Translations under genes and position numbers: made by a program
Notes under the pieces: model-generated
The model's database searches: none
Told to the model about the DNA's origin: nothing
Seen by the model: only the letters and a program-made list of their open reading frames with translations
Shown here: piece by piece, positions 11,692 through 23,045 of the stretch
Layout of the letters: every line of letters begins with the position of its first letter
How positions within the stretch are numbered: position 1 is the stretch's first letter
Origin: Uloborus plumipes
Lineage: Eukaryota; Arthropoda; Arachnida; Araneae; Uloboridae
Assembly: GCA_038373865.1 (NCBI GenBank)
Contig: JAXGGA010002390.1
Coordinates: 59,772-123,771, forward strand
Length of the DNA: 64,000 bases
Direction: 5' to 3'

Positions 11692-12255
11692 AAAAACTGG
11701 TGAGAACGCCACACTACTGCCTTTTACGTTTAAATTCCATAAGATGCTTTAAGTGTTAAAATAGTTACTTAGAGTGAGCAAGATAATAATTCAAACATTT
11801 ACACCCCCAGTTTGTCACGAATCAATGCAAAATCATGTTTTACAATTATTCATTTCCTAAATATCGCCGATTATAACATGATTCAGTGAATATTTCGTAA
11901 AATATCGCCAACAGCGACAAATTAAACCCAAATTCAAAAAAAAAAAAAAAAAAAAATCATTTTTTCGCCAAATTTGCCGCTAACTTGACCATTTTTCACC
12001 AAGTTAGCGGCAAAGACTTAGCGACCAAAAACTTGGCGATATATCACCAAGCGATTGCGCCAAATCATATCACTTAATCTGCATTGAAATTAACATTCAC
12101 TTACCCCCAAAAAAGGGGTAAAAGACAACCTTGGGAACATTCAAATGCAACCACAATGGGAGGTGCACAACTAAACCCCCTCAAAAGCATACATTCCAAA
12201 CTAGAATATTTTTTCGTGATCACAATACTTCCTTTACTGCTTAAAAGGAAGTAAA
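11692..12255 (-). mobile_element. short element with ACTTCCTTTTACGT ends, copy 3 (inverted, diverged)
   Basis: Inverted relative of 6181-6967, with the repeated GGCGA-type interior and the AGGAAGT end near 12247-12253. It is shorter than the other copies and more mutated. Confidence 0.6.
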
Positions 12256-12352
12256 AAAAAAGTTATTTATATAACTATTCCTTTATCTGTCCATGCTGTA
12301 ATTATAGAAACCTCAGAACTTAAAAATTTTAGCTGATTTAAAATGTTTCAGC

Positions 12353-13167
12353 GAGGGATGCACCGATTAATCGGCCACTTTGCCTTTTGTTAATAATCGG
12401 CGAAATCGGGCCGATCAATCGGCCACTTTGTCTATTATTAATAATCGGCGAAATCGGGCCGATTAATCGGCCAAAAAATATTTTTCAAATACTATTCTTT
12501 GAAGTATACCAACTTTGATGATTTCTTTTATTAACAGTAATAATTATCCTCACAGCTGATGTAATTTTTTTTAAACTAATTTTTCTACTTTGAATAAATA
12601 TACATAGACAATGTTGCAACGTTTTTCAGGTGGCGATAGCTTTCTCCTTAGCACAGTGCTTTTAGATAACCGCTAATTTTCAAAGAATAAAAGTAGTGAA
12701 TTAAATTGCTACTAATTATTAAAAAATATGAATTAAAAGTACTCCTAAATTAGAGTGCTCACCTCAGACTTCCCCCTCCCCTTTGTTTTGAATTTTTATA
12801 TCATGCATTATTTTATGTTACATAACAAACAATGTGTTAAAGTAATTGAAAGTAATATGAAAATTTGTTCTAAGAAATTACATAAAATATTGAAATTACT
12901 CGTATTTTGTGAAAACTAGGAAAATGGAAAAAAAATCTCTCAGAAAAATATTACTTGCAATTTCTAAACTTGGAATTGTATAAGAGAGAAAAAACAGTGA
13001 TGGTAAAATTAGTAGTAGAAAAACAATCGTCCTTATTATTAATCGGCCGATTATCAACAGTCCTTATTATTAATCGGCCGATTATCAACAGTCCTTATTA
13101 TTAATCGGCCGATTATCAACAGCCGATTAATCGGTAATCGGCCAATTTGCTTATCGGTGCATCCCTA
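12353..13167. mobile_element. hAT-type MITE, 815 bp
   Basis: Terminal inverted repeats are GAGGGATGCACCGAT on the left and the complement of TAGGGATGCACCGAT on the right. They are flanked by an 8-bp target duplication, GTTTCAGC (12345-12352) and GTTTCAGT (13168-13175), with one mismatch. Eight-bp duplications and this terminus type indicate hAT. The interior is rich in AATCGGCC motifs and has three 31-bp tandem units at 13029-13121. No transposase remains. Confidence 0.9.
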
Positions 13168-13351
13168 GTTTCAGTCCACCGGTGGAAAGATTCACACATC
13201 TGCAAAATGAGGTTTTTGCCTTCAGATTTGTTACGACTTAACTCGTTAGCGCCCAAATTATTTTTAAAGAAAAATTTTTTTTAAATCTTTTTAAATTACA
13301 TTTTATACTTTATAAATCGAGTAAATATAAAATTTTATTGACTTTATATAT

Positions 13352-13965
13352 TGTTACAAATCTTGTAAATAGTTGTTGTTTTTCCTGCCTTGCATCATTT
13401 TCATTAGTTTTGGTTTATCTGACGTCATGTTGCAAAAGTATCTGAAGATATCACTTTTATCACTTGTATACCGGCCTTGTAACGTTTTGTAGTTTTACAC
13501 TTGCCCTGCATTTAATAAGCGTGAAGACATTTTTCGCTCGGAGTGTTTTCTTTTTCTTTTTATTGCTAGAACTTTCTCAATGGAATTGTTCAAGTTATGA
13601 ATGATTTGGAATACTCCGGATTTTGCTGGAACATTATCGAAACTACATTTCGAGTATAAATAGCTGGCCTTGAACAGTCAGTCAGTTGTTTTCAGATTTG
13701 ATCTGGTGACTCGTTTTCGTTCGCTTGATGGCGAATGGTTGTTTTGCTTTTGCAATTGCTTAATTACTGTTCACGTTTGATACGTGGTGCTGAGTTACTG
13801 TTGAGAGTACAGTGTACTGTTTTGCTACCTAATTGCTGGATGTTTAGCAATTGTTTCCTGCTCATATTGTAAATAGTGTACATACTTGTAAATAAATTTA
13901 TAGTTACTTCCTCAAGATTGGAATGCTCATTTGAAGAAAGTTGAAGGTGCTACGGACTCGTTACA
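13352..13965 (+). mobile_element. solo LTR, 614 bp
   Basis: Starts TGTTACAAATC and ends CTCGTTACA, so the ends are TG...CA, flanked by a 4-bp duplication ATAT (13348-13351 and 13966-13969). No internal retrotransposon sequence follows, so it is a solo LTR left by recombination. The 4-bp duplication fits Ty3/gypsy-like elements, but the superfamily is inference. A related 3' fragment lies at 47440-47699. Confidence 0.85.
13655..13690 (+). promoter_or_regulatory. TATA box and initiator-like site inside the solo LTR
   Basis: TATAAATA at 13655-13662 is followed about 20 bp later by TCAGTCAGT, which matches the arthropod initiator TCAGT. A polyadenylation-type AATAAA lies near 13891. This is the expected U3-R-U5 order for an LTR. 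Confidence 0.55.
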
Positions 13966-13969
13966 ATAT

Positions 13970-14780
13970 TTTGGAGTTGAAATAATAGATGATCTATAAA
14001 AAGATAGCTGGGCATTTCTGGTAATAAAAAGTAGGTAACTTTTCTCCAATCTTATCTTTGAAGACACCAATTTTATAAACTGCACTTTCGAATCAGCAGC
14101 ATGACAAATTTTAGACGTTACCTGGTATACTAACCGGGAAAAGAAAGGTTCAAAAGTTTTTGAGGGGTGCAGCCACATGTGTAAGGAAACTAGCCAATAA
14201 AAATAAGAAAGGATGAAAAGGTATTGTTTTCAGTGAGGGGTCTGAAAAGAGGTGATCTATAAATAGATTACTGGGCGGTAACGGGTTGAAGACGGATGAG
14301 CACAAAACTAGTCTCTGGATGCTGTGAATAAATATGTGCGTTTTCTTGCAGTTCTATCTTATCTTCGCCGATGGTGCAGGACATAACTTGAAGTTAAAAA
14401 CCCTAGCTTCTTCCCACTTGCCTGATTTTCCTATGCAAAACACTTTAACCAATCAAATAAAAAAAATTTACTCAAGAGTTTTCATTGGTTCTTTTTATCG
14501 ACATCGTTCAACAGTATAATTGGAAAACAACTGCTTGAAAACAACAATCGAAATTGCTGGATAAATCTTCATGTTTCGAGATTTATCCAACCCTATTTGT
14601 GGATATCATTCTCATTTGTGAATGGAAATACTCTTAGCTACCGGTGTAAAGATGTGCTTAGCTTTTACATGAGATAGCTTTGTTATGGCTATTCCAGGCT
14701 GATGAATCCAAAACAATGACGAAACTGCAGACTCCGGAAGTCATAATTGGGCTGACGGAGTTTTGCATGATCTTACAAGC
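13970..14780. other. no gene recognised
   Basis: AT-rich sequence with two similar short stretches (GATGATCTATAAAAAGATAG near 13988 and GTGATCTATAAATAGATTAC near 14251). No exon, RNA gene or element end is supported. Confidence 0.4.
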
Positions 14781-14792
14781 TATTCGGTATTT

Positions 14793-15651
14793 CTAAGAAT
14801 GAAGGCTTTCACTGCCGGAGTAAATACTAGTTAAGGATTCCGGGCTGTTGTGCCTTGGTCTGAATGGCTTTAATCCATACGTTTCGATCGCAACTGCGGC
14901 GGTCATCTTCAGTGGGTGTCGTTGATTAATTTGGCGACTGATGCGAAATTTCGAACTGCTGTAAGATTTTAAATTGAAAACGCAGCGCCCTCTACCTTCC
15001 GGCTCGAGATTGACAGATGACTGGATGCCAAAGCTTGTTAACTTTTACTTCTTCCTCCTTCTTGTTTAAATTATTTGGGTGTTCAGCGACCTAAATAGAG
15101 TCAGCGACCTGCTGCGTTCAGTGAAAGATCCTAGAGATCCGTTGTCCGCCGCAGGAGTTTATAAGATCCCCTGTTCCTGTGGATTAATTTATATCGGGAC
15201 AACAAAACGGAGCGTTAATACAAGAATCAAAGAGCATCAGAGAAATTGCCGGCTGGGTCAGACTGAAAAGTCGGCGATCGCGGAGCACACTTTCAGTAAT
15301 GGAATCCATGATATAAAATTCAAAGAGGCCAAAATAATTTCACGGACTTCAAATTATTTCCCCAGATTGAATAGAGAGGCCATTGAAATTTTCAAACACC
15401 CAAATAATTTTAACAAGAAGGAGGAAGAAGTAAAAGTTAACAAGCTTTGGCATCCAGTCATCTGTCAATCCCGAGCCGGAAGGTAGAGGGCGCTGCGTTT
15501 TCAATTTAAAATCTTACAGCAGTTCGAAATTTCGCATCAGTCGCCAAATTAATCAACGACACCCACTGAAGATGACCGCCGCAGTTGCAATCGAAACGTA
15601 TGGATTAAAGCCATTCAGACCACGGCACAACAGCCCGGAATCCTTAACTAG
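14793..15651 (+). mobile_element. 5'-truncated Penelope-like element with inverted terminal copies
   Basis: Two 257-bp arms, 14827-15083 and 15395-15651, are near-perfect inverted copies flanking a GIY-YIG endonuclease fragment. A 34-bp tail (14793-14826) precedes the left arm. The whole is bracketed by a 12-bp target duplication, TATTCGGTATTT, at 14781-14792 and 15652-15663. Inverted partial copies, variable target duplications and a short extra tail on one side are hallmarks reported for Penelope-like retroelements. No reverse transcriptase domain is left. Confidence 0.88.
15079..15486 (+). pseudogene. GIY-YIG endonuclease domain of a Penelope-like element (fragment)
   Basis: An open frame of about 135 codons without a proper ATG; the frame starts at a GTG inside the inverted arm, so the N-terminus is lost. 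Residues 27-41 carry the signature GVYKIPC...YIG, followed by the conserved Arg (KRSVNTRIKEH) and a downstream Glu within NREAIEIFKH. These fit the GIY-YIG nuclease fold that Penelope-like elements use to nick target DNA. The C-terminus (KLWHPVI) runs into the right-hand terminal copy and stops at 15484-15486. The reverse transcriptase that normally precedes this domain is absent, so the element cannot be autonomous. Confidence 0.85.
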
Positions 15652-15663
15652 TATTCGGTATTT

Positions 15664-16289
15664 GTTGGCAGCAATTTTGAATTTTTTTCCTTTTCAGGAA
15701 AAAAAAGGAAAAAAACATTAACAAAACGTTTGGATAAAATCTTCGTCGCACAATAAAATTATAGAATTCCAAACAAGTTTTTAGATCACTGGAACAACAC
15801 AAATGCATTTAAACCATTTGTAAAGCGACTGAAAATAAGAGGATGCGGTTTTTTATTTATCAGAGAGTCCAAAATGCGTCAAACGAAATGACGAAAATTG
15901 CGAATACCCAACACCTGAGCTGAATTTCCGAGAAATGAAATCTTAACCTTCATCTCTTCCTGTAACCCCAATAATTTCTGTAATTTAAGCATTCGAGTGC
16001 GTTATTTTGTATGTATTTTACAACTCTTCTTAATTTCTCTCTCCGAAGGAAACAAAGGAAACATTTGCTTTTAAAGCCCTTTCCTTTATTGAAACAATAA
16101 CTTTTTCCTCAATTCTTTTTTCTTTATATGCCTTTGCTTACTTAGTCACACGTGAGCTCCCGAAATGTATAAAAACTGATCTTTTTATGTCACTGCTGTC
16201 TGAAACAGCCTTGGAAATATTACGCTTTTGCTCGACTGTTTTAATTTTTGAAAGTGCGATGTGACATAAGTTCTTTTAAAAATAAATTT
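15664..16289. other. no gene recognised
   Basis: AT-rich, non-repetitive by eye. It contains no long open frame and no recognisable element terminus. Confidence 0.4.
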
Positions 16290-17100
16290 ATACTAATAAT
16301 ATAAAAGCTGTAGAGTTTGTTTGATTGTTTGTTTGCTTGAACGCGCTAATCTCAGGAACTACTGGTTCGATTTGAAAAATTCTTTTTGTGTTGAATAGTC
16401 CATTTAGCCAGGAAGGCTTTAGGCTATAGGAGTTACTGTTATAACTAAAAATAATAATGTAAAAAATAATAAACTTTACGAAAAGAATTAGTTTCCTCTC
16501 TTCTCGCGAGATGGCGCTTATAAAGAGTATTGCTAAGCTTTTGCACCTGTAGGGGCGCCCTCTACATTCAATGGTTGATAATCAAGCAGTTGCTCAAACG
16601 GGGAGCTTATAGTTTGCACTCCAATGATTCCCAATGATTTGCCTTTTAATTTCAAAAGAATCCAATTTCCCATTAAAGTTTCACTTGCTGTCACGATTAA
16701 TAAATCACAGGATTAATAAATCACAAACATTCAAACATGTAGGAATAGATTTACGACAACATTGTTTTTCACACGGACAACTTTATGTTGCTTTATCAAG
16801 ATTAGACTCCGCCGAAAATCAGTACGTTTTCCTACAAAATGAAAGTAATACTAAAAATATCGTTTATACAAGAAGTACTTTAAAATACGTTCTTTTTATA
16901 TTAAACACACTCCATAACATTATATCTATAAATATTTTTTCCCAAAGGTTCTTTTACTTTTTGCGTTTCCCCGCGTGTATATTTATCACTAGGCGCGGAT
17001 TTCGAAAACGAACAGTACTTATCATAGCTTGATGTACTTAAAATAGTTTTTAATAGATTGCTGTGAAACCGCGGGACACAGCTATGCCCTAATAAAGGTT
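16290..17100 (+). mobile_element. degenerate Helitron fragment
   Basis: Contains the end of a Pif1-like helicase domain (see 16634) plus short flanks. No Helitron hairpin and CTRR terminus could be fixed with confidence. GC-rich ends such as CCCGTGCAACGCCGG follow at about 17208. Confidence 0.55.
16634..16890 (+). pseudogene. Helitron RepHel, C-terminal Pif1-like helicase remnant
   Basis: The frame reads a segment with [19 protein letters not shown], then [13 protein letters not shown], which matches the last helicase motifs of Helitron Rep/helicase proteins (Pif1 family): the INKSQGQT and GQLYVALSR signatures. A 15-bp local duplication (ATTAATAAATCACAG...) has disrupted the INKSQGQT motif, so two residues are lost and a stutter added. 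The rest of the protein is missing upstream and the frame loses similarity after [10 protein letters not shown]. It is a dead relic; direction of reading is plus. Confidence 0.75.
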
Positions 17101-20010
17101 TTTGAAGTCCCAACTTATATCCAGTATAATACAAATGAATTCTTTTTTCATTTTTTTATTTTTTTTTTTTTTTTGTACTAGTATTGTTAATTTTTGTTCA
17201 GATGTAGCCCGTGCAACGCCGGCCCACGCAGCTAATACGAAATAATCTTTAAATTAGTTTCAAAAAACTAAAAAATACGCTTCAGATGCACTTATAATGA
17301 ATCAACATGAAATATAGTAATATAGTTTATAAATATATTTTAGTCTTTAATATTGATAATTGTACCAAATATATTACTTTTATATTTGCAAAGAACGTGA
17401 ATTTTATCTTTTATTCAGAGTTACATACAAACAACTGAAACACTTGAACACATCTACGTGTAATAATATAGTTTAGATTTTAGTATTAACTAGCTGCCAG
17501 GGCAGCTAGATTAGCTTCCTGCGGCATGTTGATGCATAACGTCCCCCTTCTCTAACTTTTACCTCATTCTGAAGTTATGTTATTTGATATAATTTAATGT
17601 TCATTCGATTTCAAGACATACCACGCACGTGGCCCGGCGTTGCACGGGCACTTCGTGCAAAATTTCAAGAAACTACTCCCCGCCAAAGCGGCTCGCTACA
17701 GGTGCTTCACGCCTTTACTTTTTTCCTATATAAAAAAAAATCATTCGAATTATTGAGATGCTTCGCGCCTTCAAGATGGTGAGGAAGGTTTCAGTAAGTT
17801 CAGCTCGCTCAAAGAAAAAAACAGACATAGATACTCAGTTTTTAATATAAGTAGATGGCTTTTCAACAAATGAATGTTTCAAAATATTACAAGTAGCTAG
17901 CGATAAAAATACTATGTAAGTGGCCCGCTTATGAGTTTCGTGTTTGATTTAGTTAAGCCTTTATTCAAAATTCTCATTGTCATTGTTATTACTGTTTCAT
18001 AGCAACCACGTTTCAACAATGGATTTCATATTTAATCATTTATTAGGCTTAATCGCTTTAAATTTGACTACTTATTAATTGATATCTTCGCTAATTAAAA
18101 TCGTATCTATATACATAAAAGACTACTTTTGAAAGCGTATGTCCGGGGTAATCCTCCAAACTACTGAACCGATTTTAACCATTTTTTCACCGTAGATAGC
18201 TACAGTAACAGGGAGCAGGATAAGCTATAATTTATTTCTAAAAAGCTTAGTTTAAAAAAGTTATTATGGAAAACAGTTAATTTTATGTCATTTCCCCATT
18301 AAATGATTAAATTTTCAACCCATTGTTGCAAAAATTTGGTGCCATGCAGCAACAATATTGATTGTAATCGTATTGAAAATTTTGAACCAAGGCTTCTCTG
18401 GAGTAAGTATGGAATTTATTGCCTTCTAAGGATTTTTATATTTATCTGAGCCAATAATCGCTAACGGGTGAAATAAAAAAAAAATTGATTTTGGCAATAG
18501 TTAGAGAATAGAAAGTGTTTATAGTCAAAAAAATTTCTAAATTAGGTACATAAGATGTTTTCACCTCACAAATGTTGTCATGAGGATAGAAACTAATAAT
18601 GGGACTTATTTAACGAGCAATATTTGGAAATGGTTAATTTCAGTGCGATTGATACTGTAAATATATATTTATTTTAATATACCAAGCTTATAGCATTTCC
18701 TATTTACTCAAACATTATTTGTAGCTTGCTATTTTTTTTTTTTTTTTTTTTTAGCTTGCATTATTTTTTTATAGTTTATCCATAACATAGCCATTTTTTA
18801 CAAAAGTAGCCATTATGTTTATAGATATACACTTTAGTGTTGGGAAATTTATGAATGAGTTTCACTAAACCACCCTACACCCACAGAAACCCGGGCAGGG
18901 CCGGGTACCCGGCTAGTAATTATATAAATTGAAACTAATGAAGCCTGAAAAATGACCTATCTATCTGTACCTGGTTCGACTTTCAGCCCAGTGGCGTTCA
19001 GGAGAAAGAAGCTTGACATAGATAGAAAGAAAGATAGAAAGAAAGAAAGATGGTTAGAAAGATACTCAGTTTTTAATATAAGTAGATAATAGTGTTAAAT
19101 GTATTACTTTTACATTTGCAAAGAACGTGAATTTTATCTTTTATTCAGAGTTACATACTGACAAACAAACCCCCAAGTGAAACTAATAAAAGCGTATTAA
19201 AAAAGAAGCAGATTTTTTTTCTTTCTTCGTTTCTCCACCTCTGATCATGGTATCTCTCACCCCCCCCCCTTAGGATATAATAGATTAAGCACAACATTTA
19301 TGGTTCGTATTTTCTTGGTACTAACTGTCCAACCTCGAAAGCCGCGTCCAGCACCGTTGAACGGTTCCATTTCAAAAAGGGGTGACAGCTTGATTAAGAA
19401 AATGCACCATGATAGCATTTCTGTTTCGTCAAGTTTTATTTTAATTTTCTAGAACTGGTAAAGAAGGGGAATAAATTTAAAAAAAAAAAAACAACAACGA
19501 ACCAACAGATCAAATAAACGAACCCAACGAAAAACAAAACAAAGCAAACTCTCCTCACCATTCCTTTATCTCTCTTATCACCATCACCCCTATTTTAACA
19601 AAATCAATAGAGACCCGAGGCATGCGCAAAAGCGTCCGAGGTGGCTGAAAAAATATTAGACAGCATACAATGCATTAAAAAAAGAAGCAAAGCTGGAAGA
19701 AAAGCTTCATGATAATAATGTGCAGGTCAGAGAGGTTTTCAAAAAGTAGACACCAAACCTGTAACCCTTTCTATCCCAAATTAATTTAACAATGAATTTA
19801 TATGTGCACATATTTGGTTTTTTGAGTTGCTATTACATCAAAAAACATTTTGACCGAGCATAAAAATTTTGAAATTTTCGGGGAGGGGGTCTAAAAGGCC
19901 CCCAAGAAAACTGTTTCTGACAGCAGGTACCATCTGTCGGCCTCTCAGCAAAGTACAAGGAGTGCTACTCAAAAGCTTCAGCATGATTCCAGCCATTTAG
20001 GATTCATTAT
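17101..20010. other. repeat-rich gene-free region
   Basis: Includes two copies of short repeat C (17391 and 19121) and GC-rich retroposon-type ends (near 17208, 17492, 17625 and 18888). A repeat D unit lies near 18100-18410 (CATTTCCCCATTAAATGATT) and recurs near 25230-25390. Poly(T) and GAAA microsatellites also occur. No coding exon is supported. Confidence 0.5.
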
Positions 20011-20299
20011 ACGGTAGCCCCTCGTTATATCGCTCATTCGGATATATCGCTCTTTTCTTTTGTCTCCCCCCCCCCCCCAAAAAAAAAAAAACTTTTAGTT
20101 CAAAACCAGTTTTAAGAAAATACGTATTCGAACAATCAAACTCTGATCACATAACTGCAATGCAATTAATTCATTTCCTCTCTTTAATTGCAAGTGGGAG
20201 ACAAGTGTTGAAGGATAAATCCCGGACTTTGGATTCTTATTTCACCAAAACAATAGGTTAATTTTATGTCTGTATACATATTTTTTAAGACCTGCACAT

Positions 20300-20956
20300 T
20301 AGGGTGGGGCGAAAAATAAAAAGTTTTTCAGATCAACTTCTAATAGTTGCCAAAAGTTGTCTTTGGTGATAGTTAGCTTTTGTGAAAAATTTGAGCAAAA
20401 TCGGTTAATATCTTCAGGGGGCGCTGCGATCGCAAAGTTTTACCATAGCTTTGTTATGGATTTTATGGTTAAAATATCAAAAAGAATGCATTTAGCTAGT
20501 CTCTTTGCGTTTTTTTTACTCAAAAGATGTTTTCACGCATTCAAATCATATTAAATAACTCACAAAAAATTATTTTATGTGATATATTTATATTTCAAGC
20601 ATTTAAAAAGAAAAAAAAACGTGAAAAAAAGTGATTTTCTTTTAAATATAAAATTTTTTTTTAATATTAAATATCACATAAAATAATGTTTGTGAGTCAT
20701 TTCATATGCTTTTAATGCAAGAAAACATCTTTTGAGTAAAAAAAAACGCAAAGAGACTAGCTAAAGGCATTCTTGTTGATATTTTAACCATAAAATCCAT
20801 AACAAAGCTATGGTAAAAATTTGCGATCGCAGCGCCCCCTGAAGATATTAACCGATTTTTCTCAAATTTTGCACAAAAGCTAACTATCACCAAAGACAAC
20901 TTTTGGCAACTATTAGAAGTTGATCTGAAAAACTTTTTATTTTTCACCCCACCCTA
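20300..20956. mobile_element. palindromic MITE, 657 bp
   Basis: Starts TAGGGTGGGGCGAAAAATA and ends with the complement. The two halves are inverted copies over nearly their whole length, meeting near 20620, so a transcript would fold into a hairpin of about 300 bp. A single related end occurs at about 58827 (AGGGTGGGCCGAAA). The target duplication is unclear. The two histidine/phenylalanine-rich frames inside are mirror shadows of each other. Confidence 0.8.
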
Positions 20957-20977
20957 CTACACATTGTAACAACAATA

Positions 20978-21652
20978 GGGTAGTTTTCGATTTTTCAATT
21001 TTATTTTTATATGATAGAGCAACAGACATGAACATCAACGGCGAAAAAATTTTTGCGCTGCGACAAGTAGTTTTTTTTTAAATAATTTTTAAATTTCAAG
21101 CGACTGTGACGTCACTGGGCATTCGTTGGCGCTTTTGAACTTTTCACTAAGGTGATGAAAGAGTGAGAAGCTTTAGATGCGAGGAGCTCGAGAAACCGGT
21201 TTCTCCGGCTTCCGCACTGTTGTTCGCTCTGCACTGCCGTAATTTTTTTTTCTCGCCAAGTGATGCGTTCTAAAAATTTGACTACGGATTTCACCAAAAA
21301 ATATCAAAACAATCACCCCTAGCAGGGTATTGGATTGCTCTTTGATAAATCCAGTTTTAAATAGTGAATTAGTAGACTTTAAGGTATTGATTACGGAAGG
21401 AGAAAATCCCGCAATGAAACGATAATATAGCAAAAATCCAATTTTTATGGATGAAAGGCTGAAAGTTACAGCCATCTAACGTCACGGGTTTCGGTTTCAA
21501 GGCGCGCTTTTTTGCGCGTGGGTTTTTTAAAAAATCATTAAGAAACAACCGTTGAGTTTTAAAATTCGGCAATGGTGAATTTTTGTGTTTTGTAAGCCTC
21601 TTAACAATATCTAGTAGTTAAAAAAGGGATATTCAGTAGGTCACAACTACCC
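20978..21652. mobile_element. TA-flanked MITE-like element
   Basis: GGGTAGTT at the left and AACTACCC at the right are inverted and flanked by TA on both sides (20976 and 21653). The ends are short and the interior is not palindromic. Overlapping open frames on the minus strand inside it are not recognisable. Tc1/mariner-type assignment rests only on the TA and is tentative. Confidence 0.5.
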
Positions 21653-22043
21653 TATTGAGGGAAGTTATATTTTTTTGTTACCTTTGACTGAAAAAAAAAA
21701 GCTAATATTCGAATAAATGAATTTTTATGTATGTGCACGTATAATTTACTTGCATGCTGGATAGAAAACTATTTTTAACGACCTCGGTTATATCGCGCTT
21801 TTTTCTTGTCCAGCCAAAAGCGTGATATACTGCACTAGATTAATACAAGCGGGACTTCTGAGTCCCGGCGTAGCATAAAGGGTTAAAACGTTTTTCGCGA
21901 TTTTTGAAGAGTTAACATACTTGAAACTAAAACACAATAGTCTGGGGTTGTTTAAAATTTTAATTTAATCTCAGCACTTGTGTAAGAGTAATTTGAATGT
22001 GAACGTTTTCAACTCATACCCAAAAGCAATGCGTGATTAAAAC

Positions 22044-22763
22044 CAGGGCTGCGGAGTCGGAGTCGGAGTCGAAGAGTCGGACTGATTTTGGACCAAAAGA
22101 GTCGGAGTCGGAGTCGCTGAAGAACATGTCGACTCCGACTCCGACTCCGACCACCTCCGATTTGGATGAAACTTTATGGAGGTGAAAACATATCTTTGAA
22201 ACTAACAGATACAAATTTTCAGCGTCCAATATCCAAATCCTTAGCATCTAGGATCATTAAAAAGGGCTTCAAATGGCGGGTCTTTGCAGCAAAAATGCAA
22301 TGTGTTAAAATAGAGTCTGGCCATTTAACAAGAAAATGATTAGTTTTGTACGGAGTCAAATGACAATAGCGGCACTTGTCTTTTGCTCTGGAGGAAATGG
22401 ACTTTTTGGGAGGTCACAGTGACCTCCGAGAATTGAGGTGAATGTGGTGAAATTACCTGCGAGAATTCTTGAGAAAATTGAACTTTTTGAGAGGTCACAA
22501 TGACCTCTCATGACTTCCGACTGGGATACCCCAGCTTGCTATTTGCCCCCCTAAAGTGAGTCCTAGCTACGACCATGAATAAAAATGAAACTTTTAAAAA
22601 TGGTCTTAATATTTCAACCTTTGTTTAGGGTTTTTCCCTCTTCATATTTGGGTAAAAAAAAATAATAAAAAAAAAAGCAGGAGTCGGGAGTCGGAGTCGA
22701 AAGTTTTAAAATCCCGGAGTCGGAGTCGGAATCGACCATTTTTCCTCCGACTCCGCAGCCCTG
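22044..22763. mobile_element. hAT MITE with GGAGTC-rich ends, 720 bp
   Basis: Ends CAGGGCTGCGGAGTCGGAGT and the complement, flanked by a perfect 8-bp duplication ATTAAAAC (22036-22043 and 22764-22771). GAGTCG steps at both ends make an Asp-Ser-rich frame on the minus strand that is not a gene. A decayed relative lies at 39632-39846. The interior carries two AGGTCA palindromes (22411 and 22492). Confidence 0.92.
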
Positions 22764-23045
22764 ATTAAAACACCGCGGTCATATTCTCGCCAAATCAAGT
22801 TAAGGCTTATGTGTTTCTGATATAACCGATTAACTATGTTTTCGCGTGACAGTAGATTATTATGCGAGGAGGCCTGACGTTGTTTATTTGCGCTTCGAGG
22901 GACACAAAGGAAGCTTGCGTGCCGATTTCAGTTATACTTAAATGCTGTTCGCTCGTTTTCGACGTTCTGGCCTTAGCTATTTGTAAACACTGATACTGTA
23001 TCCGATGTTTAAATATTTCTTAATTTGGAAATCAATCAGAATATA

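Larger units (their letters stand above)
20011..21840. mobile_element. probable pogo-like element, eroded, with two nested MITEs
   Basis: The left end TACGGTAGCCCCTCGTTATA, followed by ATCGC steps, is mirrored near 21780-21835 by an inverted TATATCGCGC segment. TA plus a CTCGTTATATCG-type end resembles the pogo MITE at 50610. The right terminus is not exact. The interior is filled by the elements at 20300-20956 and 20978-21652. Confidence 0.45.

Noticed and set aside
13029..13121. CRISPR-like 31-bp repeats
   Set aside because: Three abutting identical units without spacers, inside a hAT MITE.
22014..22247. Asp-Ser-rich protein frame
   Set aside because: It is a translation of the GAGTCG steps of a hAT MITE with clear target duplications.
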